Positions 13,075 through 26,200 of a stretch of 64,000 nt of DNA are shown one piece after another. Source of the DNA: Pseudoscleropodium purum (lineage: Eukaryota; Streptophyta; Bryopsida; Hypnales; Brachytheciaceae). Positions within the stretch are counted from its first letter, which is position 1. Each line of letters starts with the position of its first letter. Made by a program: the position numbers and the translations under genes. Location: contig OZ017803.1 of assembly GCA_963969395.1 (NCBI GenBank), positions 3,658,001 to 3,722,000 on the forward strand, given 5' to 3'. The notes beneath the pieces are model-generated. The model saw only the letters and a program-made list of their open reading frames with translations, was not told the origin of the DNA and searched no databases.

Positions 13075-13420
13075 CACTAGAGCAATGTAATGACTTAGGG
13101 CCTTTATTAATTTATACCCTCCTTAAGGAACTCTAGAGAAGTTTATTCACCTTCTCGTCATGGGATCTAAGGTTGAGATAAATTGACCCCTTCCTTGTCC
13201 CCAAAGTTCCAAGGGTGCATGTAAAAACAAAGTCTTCCTCTTTGGTGCCTAAATGATTAATCCTTGGCACCATTTCTAGCTAATCTAGAGCCTCATATTA
13301 CAAATATGAATTCAGATTTTGCAAATTTTACCATGCATAGGAAATTAAAAATTTCAGGCTATTCCTGTGGGGATAAAGCAAGGGGGGCAGTTCACCCCAC
13401 TATTTCTAAGAGATTTGAGA
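13075..13420. repeat. Dispersed repeat fragment, partner near 49.1-49.3 kb
   Basis: The block CAAATATGAATTCAGA followed by CAAATTTTA(C/T)CAT and a run ending AAAATTTTCAG-like sequence is shared with 49195-49270. Flanking text mentioning GATTGACCC or AATTGACCCC also corresponds. A 76-codon open frame here (13264-13494) is best explained as part of this repeat. Confidence 0.45.
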
Positions 13421-14602
13421 ATGATGAAGCATACAATGTCATATCTTTTGAGGTATGTTTGCACTTAGTGTTAGGGATGATGTTTAGAATGTGAATCTGG
13501 TTCAGAAGTAGGTCTAAATTCATTCCTAAGACCCTCAGTAATAACACTCTTTAACACAGAATGTGCACATACTTTTAGGTTTTATTTTGAAACGTAGTAT
13601 GAGTAAAGTATGAATTTTCACGGTATTGATTATCGGAAGGACTAAAATCAGTCCTAGTCTCTCATTTTTTATGCTCCACACTAATAAAAGATTTACAAGT
13701 ACAGGCTTGCTTAATTGACGGTCCAATTGCCAGGGTCTTGTCAGGCTGGTTTTCAGGGCTAGGAATCAGGTTTCCTGCGTGCAGGCGAACCAAGCCTATA
13801 TTTTTAACATTTTAATTTTTGTTGACAAATAGCAGAAATTCCTCACATTTACTAAATTCGATCAGCCTTCCCCATAAAATAAAGCCTCTCCCCACGTGTT
13901 CTAATTGTTTTTGAGATAAAACTAAATTTGGTTTTATGGATTGCACTAAATAGTGAAATTAAATTGCCTTACACTGAGAACCTTACTTTGAATAAGTCAT
14001 CAAAGTCAATAGATATTATACATATATTTTCATTTGTACTCATGGAGGTTTCATTAGTTTTAATTATAAAAATATCTAATTTAAAAGTAGTGCACTCTTT
14101 GTGCAATAACAATAAATGTTTACATAGTGCCAAATGTCGAGAAATTAGTGTGGGACAACCTCATTTCACTATTGAGTATAGGTAACGTGAAAGTGCAAAG
14201 TCTCATTATGAAAAATGACAACATAACATTCTCAGTTGCTTCTTTGTGAGGATTCTTTTTGCCCTCTTCAAAAGCAAGCTTCTTCAACAATAAAAGAATG
14301 TGCTAAAGTTACATATTTGAGCAATAAGTGGCCACTACATATATGGCCAAAGTTTGTCCCATATATTTTGGAAAAGAATATATCTTCCTCTTAGGATCCT
14401 TGGAGATTGAAATTATATTGGTTAAGAATATTTTGATTTTGAGTTGTGGTGTGTTGAGGGCTAGTAAGGAGACTCTACTTTTGCATTACTAGACATAACT
14501 TCAATGGTTGACAAAGACTTGGATCTTAGTTAATCAATTACTTTCAATCAAGGGTTTAAAGAAAAGGACTTCATAACGTTAAACACCCCTTAATATAGAA
14601 AA

Positions 14603-14856
14603 TATATTAGATGAGATTTAGGAGCTATTTAGAAGAAATTGATTCTCATGCTCTAAAAACTCTAGGAACACTACTAGTAGTGTAGTGTGACAAAGGCAAG
14701 AGAGTGCTACGTCATTTTTCAAAAAATTAAAATTAAAAAATTTCACTTTTTTTTCATTTTTCATTTTTTTTGACACTATTGCATTTTGTCATTGCCAAAG
14801 GAACAAGGGGGACAAGTCTAAAACAACCCTTCCTTGCTCCTAAACCATCTAATATA
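14603..14856. mobile_element. Small MITE-like element, family with 47.3 and 48.3 kb copies
   Basis: Imperfect inverted ends TATATTAGATG...TTTAGGAGC are seen at the left and, inverted, at the right. The middle carries a CTACGTCATTTTTCAAAA block followed by long A- and T-rich runs, then a GCATTTTGTCATTGCC block. The same plan (CACGTCATTTTCCAAAATG plus A/T runs) is inside 48286-48571. Too short to code for a transposase. Confidence 0.45.
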
Positions 14857-15705
14857 AGACGTTGTCATCTAATCAAAAGGGGGTTATTGAGGTTATAGTC
14901 ACAAAGCAATTTTAATTGGAAAACTAATTCTTCATCGTGACAAAGATTTGAAGAATTAGTGAGTTTTTGAAAGAATGGAAATTTACATTCAACCTTCTCT
15001 AATTACACATTCCTTTTGAAGAAGAAAAGAAACATTTGATTTAACCCTAAATGCACAAAAACTTTGATCATATAGTAAAAATTCAAAATCATGCATTCTT
15101 GTATGCCCTATTTTGTCACTATTCACGAATGAAAATTTTTAATTTGACTTTTTAAATACAAAACAAGATGTCTTCTACATGTTATAAAAAATTCAAAATT
15201 TTAATATTGCAACACATTTTTGAAGAAAAAATATAGAAGTCTTATTAAATACATAATTTTCTTAAAAAATCTGAAATTTTTTACAAGTATACATTACAAT
15301 ATAGAACAATTTAGTATAATCTAAATTTTTGTGTCATTCTTTATCTATAAATTAATATAGAATGATAATTTCCTCATTTATATTCTCTAGTATATTTTTG
15401 TTGACATCCCAAAGCTAGGATCCATCTCTTTAACTTACTGTTAAAAACGAAAGAGCTCACTATTCTTTATCTCACTTTTGAAACACCAAACAACGATGCA
15501 TGAGTGGTTCAAGAGGCCTATGGAACCATCCTCTTTCATTCTAGTTCACTGCCTTGGGACCTTCTTTCTACTAAAGTATATACATATCATCATCACCATT
15601 TACAATCTCATTCAAACAATTCCCAAATTCAAATAGTTATAGTTTCTAAGTTATACAAAGTCTCCCCTCTAATGAAGATACTTGTAGTCCTAGAATCATG
15701 CATAG

Positions 15706-16453
15706 TTGCAAGAAACACTTCACTGTTTTTTACCCCAAATTGCATTTTTGGCAATAGGATTGGTAGAACTACATAGTACCACCATCACTACCTATGAGTA
15801 GTACATCAACAAATCTAAACTGTTGATTCAGGGCGCTTGTAGATTTACACCGTCAATTCAACACTATGCAATATTGTAGACTACTATAGGGTACTACAAA
15901 AGCCACTAGGAACAAAAAATAGCAGAAAAGGGATATGTGGACATTTTTATTTTTAATAATTCTAAAAAAATTCTAAAAATTTCCATTAAAAAAGAAATTT
16001 TGCTAGATAAGATTGTACTTACATTATATCAAAGAATTCTTGTAGAATTTTTTTCCTCTTTGTAGCCTTTACGCAAAGTAAGGTCACTTTGACTTTATGT
16101 GCACTATTAGCATGATGCTAATTTCATAAAAACTCATTCTCAATCCTTGTAATGTTAATATACCTTCAACAAGTCCAATTTGTGTCTTCTAATTTGCATT
16201 TTTGGGTCAAAAATAGGACTAAAATCCCCCCCCCCCCCCCCCCCCCAATTGCTGAAGTAGACATCCAATTGGAGGTAGCTTAAAAATAGTAAACTAATTT
16301 TTTTAAATTGAAAAAATATGTGATGTCTGAAACTACTACATATACCTTCATTCCAAATTTCATGATAAACAAACAAACAATGTAAAAGTTATGAGCAAAA
16401 AAACACTTGTCCAAGAGCAAAGAGACAAGAAATAGGACAAGTGTTTCTTGCAA
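15706..16453. mobile_element. Non-autonomous element with 15-bp TIR TTGCAAGAAACACTT
   Basis: Perfect 15-base inverted termini TTGCAAGAAACACTT lie at 15706-15720 and 16439-16453. The interior, including GACTACTATAG near 15880, ACATCCAATTGGAGGT near 16260 and AATAGGACAAGTGTT at the right end, is homologous to the element at 59743-60512. A clear target duplication could not be settled. A 21-base C run (16226-16246) lies inside it. Confidence 0.7.
16226..16246. repeat. Homopolymer C tract, 21 bases
   Basis: An uninterrupted run of 21 C sits inside otherwise AT-rich transposon sequence. The length of such a run is error-prone in sequencing. Confidence 0.9.
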
Positions 16454-19400
16454 TCACCTTCAAGGTTGCTATTTTGTGAGTCTGTGAGCATGAGCTTGTG
16501 AGCCTGTGAGTATACAATTTCTAAGAGATTCCATCTAAAATTTTTGGTTAGAATAAATTATTTTCAATAAAGTTTTGGACCTATTACTATGGACCTATTA
16601 TGTTGGTTTCTTCAATAACCTAACATGTGATAAGAAAAACTCTTCTCTTGTTGTTTGGTACCTCTCAGTGTTGAGAGGAGGATCAAGCACTTGCCATCTT
16701 GATGTGTTATTTATTGAACTTCACTAAATTTTAAGAAGAAAAAAATATTGGTGATTGATGTTTTTATGATCACTTCCATCTTATTGCTTAGTATTCCTCG
16801 GTGCCAAAGAGAGCCCCTAGCCCAAAAAATAAAAAATAATTTTTTTTTGGTCGTCGTGGCTAGGGGGTTCTCCTCGATGTTGAAGGGAGTGATTAGATGG
16901 CAAGTGCTTGATCTTTCTCTTGACTCCAAGATGAAGAATCTTATAGCATGTCCTTAATCTTTTTCTGGGCGCCAAGAGATAATTACAAGAAAATAAGAGG
17001 GGAGTGATTAGCTAATCAACATTTTGGTCTAACTAAACTCATTCCTTAAAAAAAAATCTCCATCAATCAAATATTTCCTTCCAAAATATCAATACATTGG
17101 GACAGAAGTGTAGGAAGCCTATCAACCTCAAAAGGCTCCATGATGCCAAAAGACAATGATCAACCAAATGAAAATTTAGTTCGACAAAGATCATTAGAGA
17201 TAAAAATAGTCCTTATTAACAAAAAAATAACAAAAATCTAAACAAGTCCAACATCAAGAAAAATTATCAGTACCTTGTCATTAGCCTTGAGAGGACCCAT
17301 GCTCCTATAAGATTATGATCAACCAATATTCTATGCAAACATATTCCTATCTCCATTTATCTTTCACATTCTTGATAATATTAAAAATTAGAATTTTCAA
17401 CAAATTTCTACACAACCTCATTAGTAGGTCCATTGTAATAGGTCTTTGATAATAGAAGTTAAATTATACCAAATATAATAAAATAATAAATTATTTGTAC
17501 TCTCAATTGATGAGCCTACTCTAGGATAGCTTCTTAGAAAGAAATATAAATTTCAAAAAATGTGATAGTATCAATTTACCAGGCTTTTAAATCTAAAATA
17601 TACAATCATGGGTCCCATGGTAATAGATCATGTTTTTCTAAATATGATAAATTTTGTTGAAAAAATATTAATCTATTTACTTTTTAACAAAAAAAAATTT
17701 AGAAATTACATCATGTTTAAATTTCTAGAATTTAGGTTGACACAAGCCTTGCTCACCGCTCATAGGCTCATGCTTGCAAGCTCACAATCTAGCTTTGCTG
17801 TAATCACCCTCACTCACTACTTTCAAAAAATGTTGTGAATGGGACCTCAAAAGAATGAACTCTTAATTCATCTCCCAAGATTTGGTTGTAATTATTTTTA
17901 TTTCTCACACCAATAATCATCATTGTTCAAATTGAAATTCTTATGCTTGGATAAAAAGTGACACTAAAACCTAGATATTTGTGATATAAAATATAGACAA
18001 TCATAATATGAGAGCCTAGTCTAGCCTAGTGTCTATTTTTTTATACACCTATAGACAACACCTTTAAATTTTATAACTTATTCTAATACGGTATCCAAAT
18101 AATGCAAGTTGAAATGCAATGAAATCCTCTTTCAATTGCCAATAAGACCCCATAAAAATAATTCGTGTTTGATAATGATAAGCATACTCACTTGCTATTA
18201 GTGTTCATTATGAGTGAGAGCATTCTAAAGTTGAGTGATTCAAGTAGAATCAGAGTTTGTTGTGTCAAGAAGATGATTTAGAATCTTTTTCCAATTGTTA
18301 ACTTCCTTATTAACCTATTTATATGCAACTTCTTGCTACATGCTTTGTACTATTGGTCCAAGTAAAGTATGTAAGGTAAAAGAGCCCATTGTAGGCAAAA
18401 TGGAAGCAAGCTCGTTACACACAAAAACATATTAGTGATGTACATTTTAGAACTTGAATGTACACCACTATCACAAATTTGTCCACAATGGACTTGGTCC
18501 CATTAGTGTTTGCAATGCAATAAGCTCATTTACCTTAAATCCATTGTGGACATCAACCCAATTGAGTTCTTATACATACACAGTTGTCCAACATTTCAGT
18601 CCAGATGGGTTGGAGGTGGAGAATCGGTACCTTATAACTTTACATATCTCAGAGCATCCTCAGTCCAAGAGCTACGGTTTGAAGAGCTGAGAGAACAGAG
18701 GTGTGTTATTAAAGAGGACAAGGCGGTCGTGAGTCGGGTCGGTCCGGTTTTGTTGTGTTTTGGTTGGCTTGGTTCCCCTCCTGCGGTCCTGCCAGACCAC
18801 TTGTGACTGGCGGTCTTGTATTTTGCCCCTTGGAATGAAATTCCGTTTTCATTTGTTTCAAAAAAAGAAAGAAAGAGGACTGGGTGCATTGGGTTCTGTG
18901 CCCTGACCACCCCGTTTGATGCTCTGACTTCTCAGAACTGCCAGCTTTCGCTTCCCCCCAGACGAACATCTGAAACAAAGCAACTCCTCCCTCCTTACTT
19001 ATTGCACGCTTAATGAATCATACTCATAGAATCAGATCAACTGCCTTGTAACTCGTCAACAAATGTTTTCTAGTTATTGTTCCTCATTATTAGTCTTGTC
19101 AGATCAGTGCCTAGTTATTATTCAAGCCTTGTAGAATTAAGCAGCCGTTGTAGCATTCATGGAAGCAATCTTCCGTCCCCTTCCAAATGCTCCAGTACTG
19201 ATGGCACACCACCCTCCGTCTTTGAAACATGCGGCTTGTTTGCAGGTCGGTAACGATGGACTAGGAATCCCTTACGGTTGCGCATGAGAAACTATTACTT
19301 CTATTGATTGTGGGGTACATTGCAAGATGATGGGACAAGGGACGCTTACGCTGATAGATACAATCTTCGTAGAGATTGATAGCAGATTTCGGAGCAGATT

Positions 19401-19600
19401 TACAGTGCGAAATCATGGTGATGGATATCTTAGATTACCCTATTAGGCACTGCACACGCAAGGACGCGAAGTCGGTCGATTGTGCGTATTGTTAGGAATC
19501 GGGCTAGGTCATCAAATGGGAAACTAGCAACAATGCTGCAGGTTGCGAAACCATGTCAACAGAAGATGATCGTTGGTAGTGTTGGAGACCGTATACCTAA
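16454..19600. other. Gene-free DNA and 5' flank of the NPH3-like gene
   Basis: AT-rich to about 18590 with no recognised gene. From about 18600 the composition is richer in G and C. The stretch 18640-18870 resembles a retroelement tail (listed separately). 19020-19600 is presumably promoter and 5' untranslated sequence of the downstream gene. Confidence 0.45.
18640..18874 (+). other. Possible LINE-like retroelement 3' end
   Basis: A short coding-like, GC-richer tract with REQRCVIKEDKAVVSR-type translation is followed by a non-coding segment with TTTTGCCCCTTGGAATG and CATTTGTTTC and then an A-rich end (AAAAAAAGAAAGAAAG). A gene-like tail plus terminal A-run is typical of target-primed retroelements, but no reverse transcriptase is present here and the family is not identified. 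Confidence 0.25.
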
Positions 19601-22067
19601 ATGGCGAAGAGGGAAGGGGGTTTCAGCTCATGGCTGCAGCGCGTCCGGCGAACCGGAGAGCACAGCGACATCACCGTGATTGTGGAAGGAGAAGAGTTCT
19701 GTCTCCATTTGTTGCCACTTCTGAACGCCAGCACTTACTTTCGTAGCTTGACGAGCAACGCAAATTGGACATCGTCCATCGAGCAGAAATCCGATGCGGC
19801 ATCTAGAGTCGTCTCCATCTCCGATTTACCAGGTACATACACTCTCTTCCTCATCCTCACGAAAAACAGAGCCGAAGCTACATGTGTCCCGAATCTCGAA
19901 ACTCTGTTTTGTTTTGCAAGATTGGTGCGTGATGGGGTTTCTACCTTTTTTGTGGGTTCGGTAGGGGGAGCGGAGGGGTTTACAGGAGCAGTGGATTACT
20001 GCTACCTCATCAAACCGAGCTACACATTGCAAAATGTAGCGCTGATTCGTGCCGCCGCGGAGTTCCTGGGCATGGCGGACGTGCTGGAGAGCACGAAGAA
20101 ATTCCTTTACACGAACGTTTTCACACACTGGCGTGCGAGCGTGGGGTACCTGCACCTGTATCTCCCGTTGGGCTCCCCCGTGGACGAGTACATCGAGACG
20201 CGATGTCTGAAGGTGCTGGTGGCCGCGCTTGCCCGCGCGTTCGGCGAAACCAAGTACTTGTCGGCGCCGATGGCGCTCGTTACCCCCCAGCAGCAGCCGC
20301 AGAGTTCGCCCTCACCGTGCGAAACGCTCTCCGAGATTCTCGTCACAGTGGCCTCGTTGCCTGATGCGTATGCTGGGGAGTCGCTGGAGGCTCTAGTGGA
20401 GGCCGACGTGAATTTGAACGTGAAGTGTCGCCAGGGGCGGAATGTCCGCAGTTGGTTGCGCGGCTTGTTGGAGGACGAATGTGTCTCCGACCGGTCGCGT
20501 TGCTGGGTCGTGCTCTGCTTGGCTCGCATGGCAGTCAGGGGTGCTCCGGATTCTCGCCCATGGCTGGAGCTTTCTTCGCAATACTGGTGCAGTCTTTTAG
20601 AGCATGTGGAGCATCTCGTGTCGGTAACTTCCAACGATGAAGACATGGAGGTACCTCTCAAGCCAATTTCCTTTGTAAACCTAAAATTTCAACACTCTTA
20701 TAGCCATTTGTTCGGCCCACGCTGTCGAAGCATCATGTGCCCAGATCATTTCCTCCATGCAGGTAGCTGTGTTTACTGGACTGCCTGAGCCCTAATCTTT
20801 TCTGAAAGATTGAGAGCAAAGCTTTTTGAAGGACCCTTTGAACGAATCCCAGGTTCTTTTTGTGTCCAACGGATATCGTAAAGGTCTAAAGTCAGTCAAA
20901 TATCTAAGCGGGAAGAAATGTCCAACCCTGGTACATATAACGTTATAGACTCCAAAATCATGAGCAGCTTATTCAGAAATGTATGATCCTATTGCAACTC
21001 AACTGATTAAACCGAGAAATGTTGAAATTCTAGTAACGGTTATACTTGCTACTGTATTTCGTTTAAAGTTTTGCGACAGAAATTGAATTTGATGATTAAA
21101 TTGTTCACTTGTTATGGGGTTTCGGATTTACGGAAATGACTGGTGGCAGGTGAAGCTCACTGAAGTGAAGAAGGCGCTGGAGCGACGTATAGGAGCGAGT
21201 CTAGACGAGCTGGACGACTATCTCCACGTCTACAAGTTCGGACCTGATACACTGATGGCTATGGTGGGGTATTACCTGGAAGAAGTCCACCCTGACGCGT
21301 CTTTGGAAGAGATAGCTGGTGAAGTCGACAAGTTTTTGTGGTCATTTGCGGAGGCAGGGTCTGTTAATCCAGATACGTTCATGGCTCTGTTCAAGGTAAT
21401 GCCGCAATTCACCGTATAATTGCATGTGATCGTCTTTTTACAGATTTGTGAAAATGTTGCATGAAATGTGTTACGGTGGAAATTGGAATGTTGTCTGACG
21501 AGGTATTTCCATCAGGCATTTCCAAGCTCATCTCGCCAATCACACGACACAATATTCGGAGCCATTGAGAAACTTCTGGTAACAAGGGTGGATGTAGTCA
21601 CACCTGCAGACCAGCAGAGTCTATGGCGTCTCGTGGATCCAACCAAGCTCGGTCCTGCTGTGAATGAGAGGGCTTTGAACATTCCGGGCTTCTTGAGCCA
21701 ACCCCACGTGCTGGAGATGGTGTTGCAAAAGCACAGCGAAGACTTGGCGAAGGTACCTGACACAGACACTCAGAACATGAGACATATCATGCAGAAGGTT
21801 ATCAACGCAAGCCTCAAGCTGCTGGAGGAGAATTCACGTCGTTCGCAACAGATTGTGGAGCTTCAACACCAGTATTCTGCGCTCCAGGGTGGACAGATTG
21901 GCCATTTGCAAGATAATAGCTGCAAGAACAGTCCCAGCTCATGTTGGAGGTCGAGTCTCACCATCACCCAAAGGTCCATGATGCTTGAAACTGAGACGGA
22001 GGGCTCAGAGAACTCCGAAACGCCGTCGTTGGCTACTGTCAGTTCAACAGCAGGTGCGCCCCATTAG
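19601..22067 (+). CDS. Divergent BTB/POZ-NPH3 domain protein, four exons
   Basis: Member of the land-plant NPH3/RPT2-like family, which act as substrate adaptors for CUL3 ubiquitin ligases, often in light or auxin responses. Proposed exons: 19601-19832, 19965-20650, 21150-21395, 21516-22067; phases agree and give 571 residues. BTB domain about 20-130: HSDITVIVEGEEFCLH, LPLLNASTYFRSLTS, then PGGAEGFTGAVDYCY across the first junction. NPH3 domain about 200-430: ETLSEILVTVASLP, RVRSW-like stretch, WCSLLEHVEHL, KKALERRIGASLDELDDYL, EVDKFLWSFAEAGSVNPDTF, HDTIFGAIEKLL. The signature region normally rich in KSEKKRIC and LMDCRKLS is replaced by TPADQQSLWRLVDPTKLG, so this is a remote member. A coiled-coil-like segment (LKLLEENSRRSQQIVELQHQ) lies near the C-terminus. 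The 132-bp first intron has no stop and stays in frame if retained. Convergent with the TOC64-like gene. Confidence 0.85.
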
Positions 22068-23248
22068 TCATCCGGAATTCACCTTCACCTTGCATCTTTG
22101 CGGTTTACGGTGGTTTCGTTGGTCTCAGCTGGTTACGATTTGGACGTTTCCATCTCCCATATACTAGCCTCTACGCATAACTTTTTTTCGATCAGTACTG
22201 ACTCGCTTGCTTTGAACGCTGTCTAATCTCATAACTGCAAATCTGACGTGCAGAACCCAGATTGAATTTACGAGACATCTACTCGCTTAATCAATCGGTT
22301 GATTAAGTATTCAGCCGTGCATCCTGATGCACATGCGACAACCGTCAGTATGAATGCACTCTCTACTTGTTTGTACAAAAAATCGAGAACACCTTCCACC
22401 ATATCGCGCTGGCTCGATTCCCACAGATCTAACTACTGGATGGAGAGCTATCCATCAATCTTACGGGTTTGGAGGTCCAGGGTCCAGCGAGCAAGATTTA
22501 AGAGACTGCCTGAATTGAAACAAGGCCTTGCTGTAACTTTGATTTCTTGAATCTAAACGGGCATTTGATCCTTGGAGCTTGCACCGGGGTAGGTCCCATT
22601 ACCTCAACGGAAAAGACTGCCTGGAGGATGTTTACGGAAAGTCCCTTCTGATCGGGAGTCTCGCAAAGATATCTCAGCGTTCAAATGATAATTCTCGTTA
22701 GAAGAGTCACTGGGGCTTAACGTATGGAGGAATGCTACAGTATTTCACTGCTTGCTAACCACAGGTACACATATATATTCCACCCAAGTCCTTAATGCGG
22801 TAATTACCAGAGTGCAAAACCAAGCAGTTGTTGCAAACTCGGTTGTTGAAACAGGTGCCCAGCCTTGTTCAATACCTTCAGATCCGTTTTTCCTTTTCAC
22901 AATCGATAACTTGTTAGAGTAATAGAACGAATAAAAAATAGCGGCAATAATTTCCGAATATGTATGTAACAACGAAAACATTACCCTTAGACGGTAGGAG
23001 TGAGACTGCAGTTTCTAGTTTACAGTAACTCTTCGAACTAGACATCAGATAGGTGTACTGGACTTTGAGTAACAAATCATTAGTGCATTTATGGTCATTT
23101 CACTCTCCATTTAATTCGATGCCAAATTCTGTAGCCATCATTTTGAATTTCATTATTAAAAAGAGAGACCTGGTTAGGTATGGCTCTGAGAGCAGACGTC
23201 AAAGGATATATAGGGACATCTCACCTATAGGTTACGACTCTGAAGATT
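22068..23248. other. Intergenic gap between two convergent genes
   Basis: Likely holds the 3' untranslated regions of the NPH3-like gene (plus) and the TOC64-like gene (minus). Short open frames on both strands (for example 22745-22981 minus) have no family features. No TPR-coding sequence was found on the minus strand here. Confidence 0.5.
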
Positions 23249-26200
23249 TTATCTGATTTCCAGAAATCTTGAAATTGGTAGATTCGGTTCGTTATTCAAC
23301 AGCACTTCCTGTTGAATTGTCGTGTGCAGGAGAAAAACTGTATTCAGCAAGAGTAGATCAGCGCCCTTTCTTGTCAATAAGGACACCGATAAGGGGCTAC
23401 CGTAACTTCCCACTGGGATTTCCGCCTGCAGCAGAGATTTGATTGCTTAGTTTTACTGTTTGCCGCTTAGGCTACTTGTACGTCAATCTTTGAACACTAG
23501 TATTAGCCTAGTGGCAGGGCAAGCGCTAGCGCTAAATTTAACAATTACAATAGGGAATTTTTCTATTAGGATAGCTGACCGATTAGTTAGACTTTTGAGA
23601 GAGGTCAGGACTGCAAATGATAAAGTAGAAGCTAGATTTTAGTGGTCAGTGGAATTGTGGGAACCGGAGATACCTGACAGCACCCGGAAATAGTAGCAAG
23701 GCTCATGAGAGCATGTGTCCTATACTCAAGGAGCTCTAGTTCATCAGCTGCTGCAGTTACTTTTGGAGGTAAAGAAGGCAGCGTGGGAACCACCAGCACT
23801 GCATCATCCTGCAACTTCGTACAAAGAGATACTAGTGTGAGGAAAATATATACCAGCACTCTCACAGGAGTTAATACGGAGTATCTGCAATGTTTTAAAC
23901 CTTATACATTACTTGATTTGTGGGTGTTTCCTGTCAGCAACACCTGCAGTGTCTGGGCTCTGAAGTTTCCCATGTTCTTATCCATCTAGCAAATGCAATT
24001 GATTGAGCGCAACCGCATAAACACAGTGACAGTATGGTAGTATCCGTTTAATAATTCTTGCTTCTGACTGGGGTCGATTAAACAAGCGATTAGAAAAACT
24101 ATCGGTGATGAAATACCTTGAGAAGAGAGTCCATCACTGTACGCAGTATTTCCGGACCTCTACTGCCATGAGCCTTAGTGCTTCAGAACTGGGAGAGAAC
24201 ACCGCTTTCTGGATTCGTGCCTCAACTGTTGTTGTCAGAGTTGGCTTGACCTTCGCAATCCATTCTCCATGATTGCTTTTGAACTCGTACCTACCTTGCA
24301 CATTAAACAAGACTTTACAGTATGCTCCCAAATAGTTTACGTGATTGCTAAGGCAACATGGTTCTTGTGGTCTACGGTGCCACAAGTGCTGTAAGTATTT
24401 TAATATTGATGCATTTGGCAAATGTCATTAAAAGATCCCGTCACCACCCTCCTTCATCCCCAAAGACCCCAACTCCCCAAGTTGGACAACTTCTCTGTGA
24501 TATCTATTTCAGCTAACTGAAACGTGCCAGATATTGTTCTTCATCCCAAATTAGCATATTCAACTTACCTGTGAAACAGAAGCATACTTTCTCGAAGAAC
24601 ATCAAGGGCTGTGTATTGGGAAGATTCGATACTCATGCGGTCGAGTTCTTTCTTAAAAGTCTGAATCGCTGGGATGGAGTCCTCGAAATACCTAAGAAGG
24701 TCGATATCCTGCAACAAAAGACCTGGATGCAAGAGATAAGTCGATAAGCTCTCTGATAACTCTCAACTTGAGTCATGATAAATATTCGTCAAACAACCTG
24801 TGTGAATTAGGAATAGAGTAAATGTGGAATCTCTCTATGAGTTGTAGCAAATATTTCATTGTATACTAAAATGTAACAAATCGCAACTATAGCAGTGACG
24901 TACGACCAACAGTTCGCTGAACAGATCTAGACAAAATATCCGCAGTTCTTGAAAGAGGTAAAGATGACAGCTTGAACACATCTTGCGCCACGTAGAATCG
25001 CTTCGGACCGCTGTCGCCCTTCTCGGAATGTGACGTACACAATTGCCGGCCAACAAGGAGTAGCATACCGGCATCTCTAGCGAACCAACCTGCAAGGTTG
25101 CAACTTCCTTTAACAAGAGAAAATTTTGCGAAGCTCTAAAAGTTGAATTCTTCGTAACTAAAGATGCGAGCTCCTGGAGTGTTGAGAAAAAAGGCACAGC
25201 TAAATTAATTTTCCTCAATTATTCATGATTCCATGGATCAGAAAGTGGAAGACATGATACAGTCGAAAGAGGCTTCACAGAAGCTCACCCACAGCATCGC
25301 AACTGGAGGCCACTGGTATTATGCCCACCATTGAAATGACTCCATGTGAAGCACGGAATCCCAAAACGCCACAACAAGCAGCGGGCACTCTCGTATCACC
25401 CACCGTGTCAATTCCTGAAGAGCCGCATTGGGCACTCGATGGCGTTAGCTGAAAGGAAACACTCTAGAGACATCGGATCAATCAAGGCGTACCTGATAGG
25501 AAACTCTTCAGATGGAAACAATGAACAGATAGCAACAATGAGAAAATTCCCATGCTCTCTTCTCATGGAACTTCGTGATACTCAACTTGAACTACCGGAC
25601 TTGACAAATAGCAAGCACAGAGTCGAAGCTGGATTGAAGAAAACCTCACCAAGAGCAAAATCAACAACGTCGCTAGCAGCAGCAATAGCACCACCACTGG
25701 AGGAGACTCCACAAATAAGGTAGCTAGCAGAAGGATTTTTCGGAATCTCCAACCATCTGTTCTTTCCTATAAGACTGAAATTGAGTCCTTACATCAGCAT
25801 CAAAAACCTCGCAAATGCAAAAAACATTCCATAAAATTCCAGAAGAACGTTCGAACCATTTAGAAGAACCACATGAATTGTGGGTTTGAACAAGTAACCA
25901 GAAATATACGGGATGTATCTTCAATAATTTCAGCACTATAAAGTTTCGCTATAAAAATGAAGATTTAGAGTTGTAACTGTCCAGGAGCACGAGATTTCAA
26001 ATTATTTATCAATATCTGCTTGTGACTGCCTTTCACTTGTTATCACCAGGAGAATGATAATCCATGTCGATACCTGAAACCGAATTCATCCATGACTATC
26101 TTGCCAATGAAGTGAGCGCCATTCTTCTTCAATGTTTCCAAGACAAATGCTGTTTTCGTCGCTGCTTCGTGTGTTTTTTCCCAATGTGGACTCCCCAAAC

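Noticed and set aside
20107..20661. 184-codon open frame on the minus strand opposite the NPH3-like exon 2
   Set aside because: Shadow of the GC-rich coding exon; the plus strand carries conserved BTB/NPH3 residues and correct splice phases.
25346..25723. 125-codon plus-strand frame
   Set aside because: Antisense to TOC64-like exons 4 and 5, which carry amidase motifs on the minus strand.
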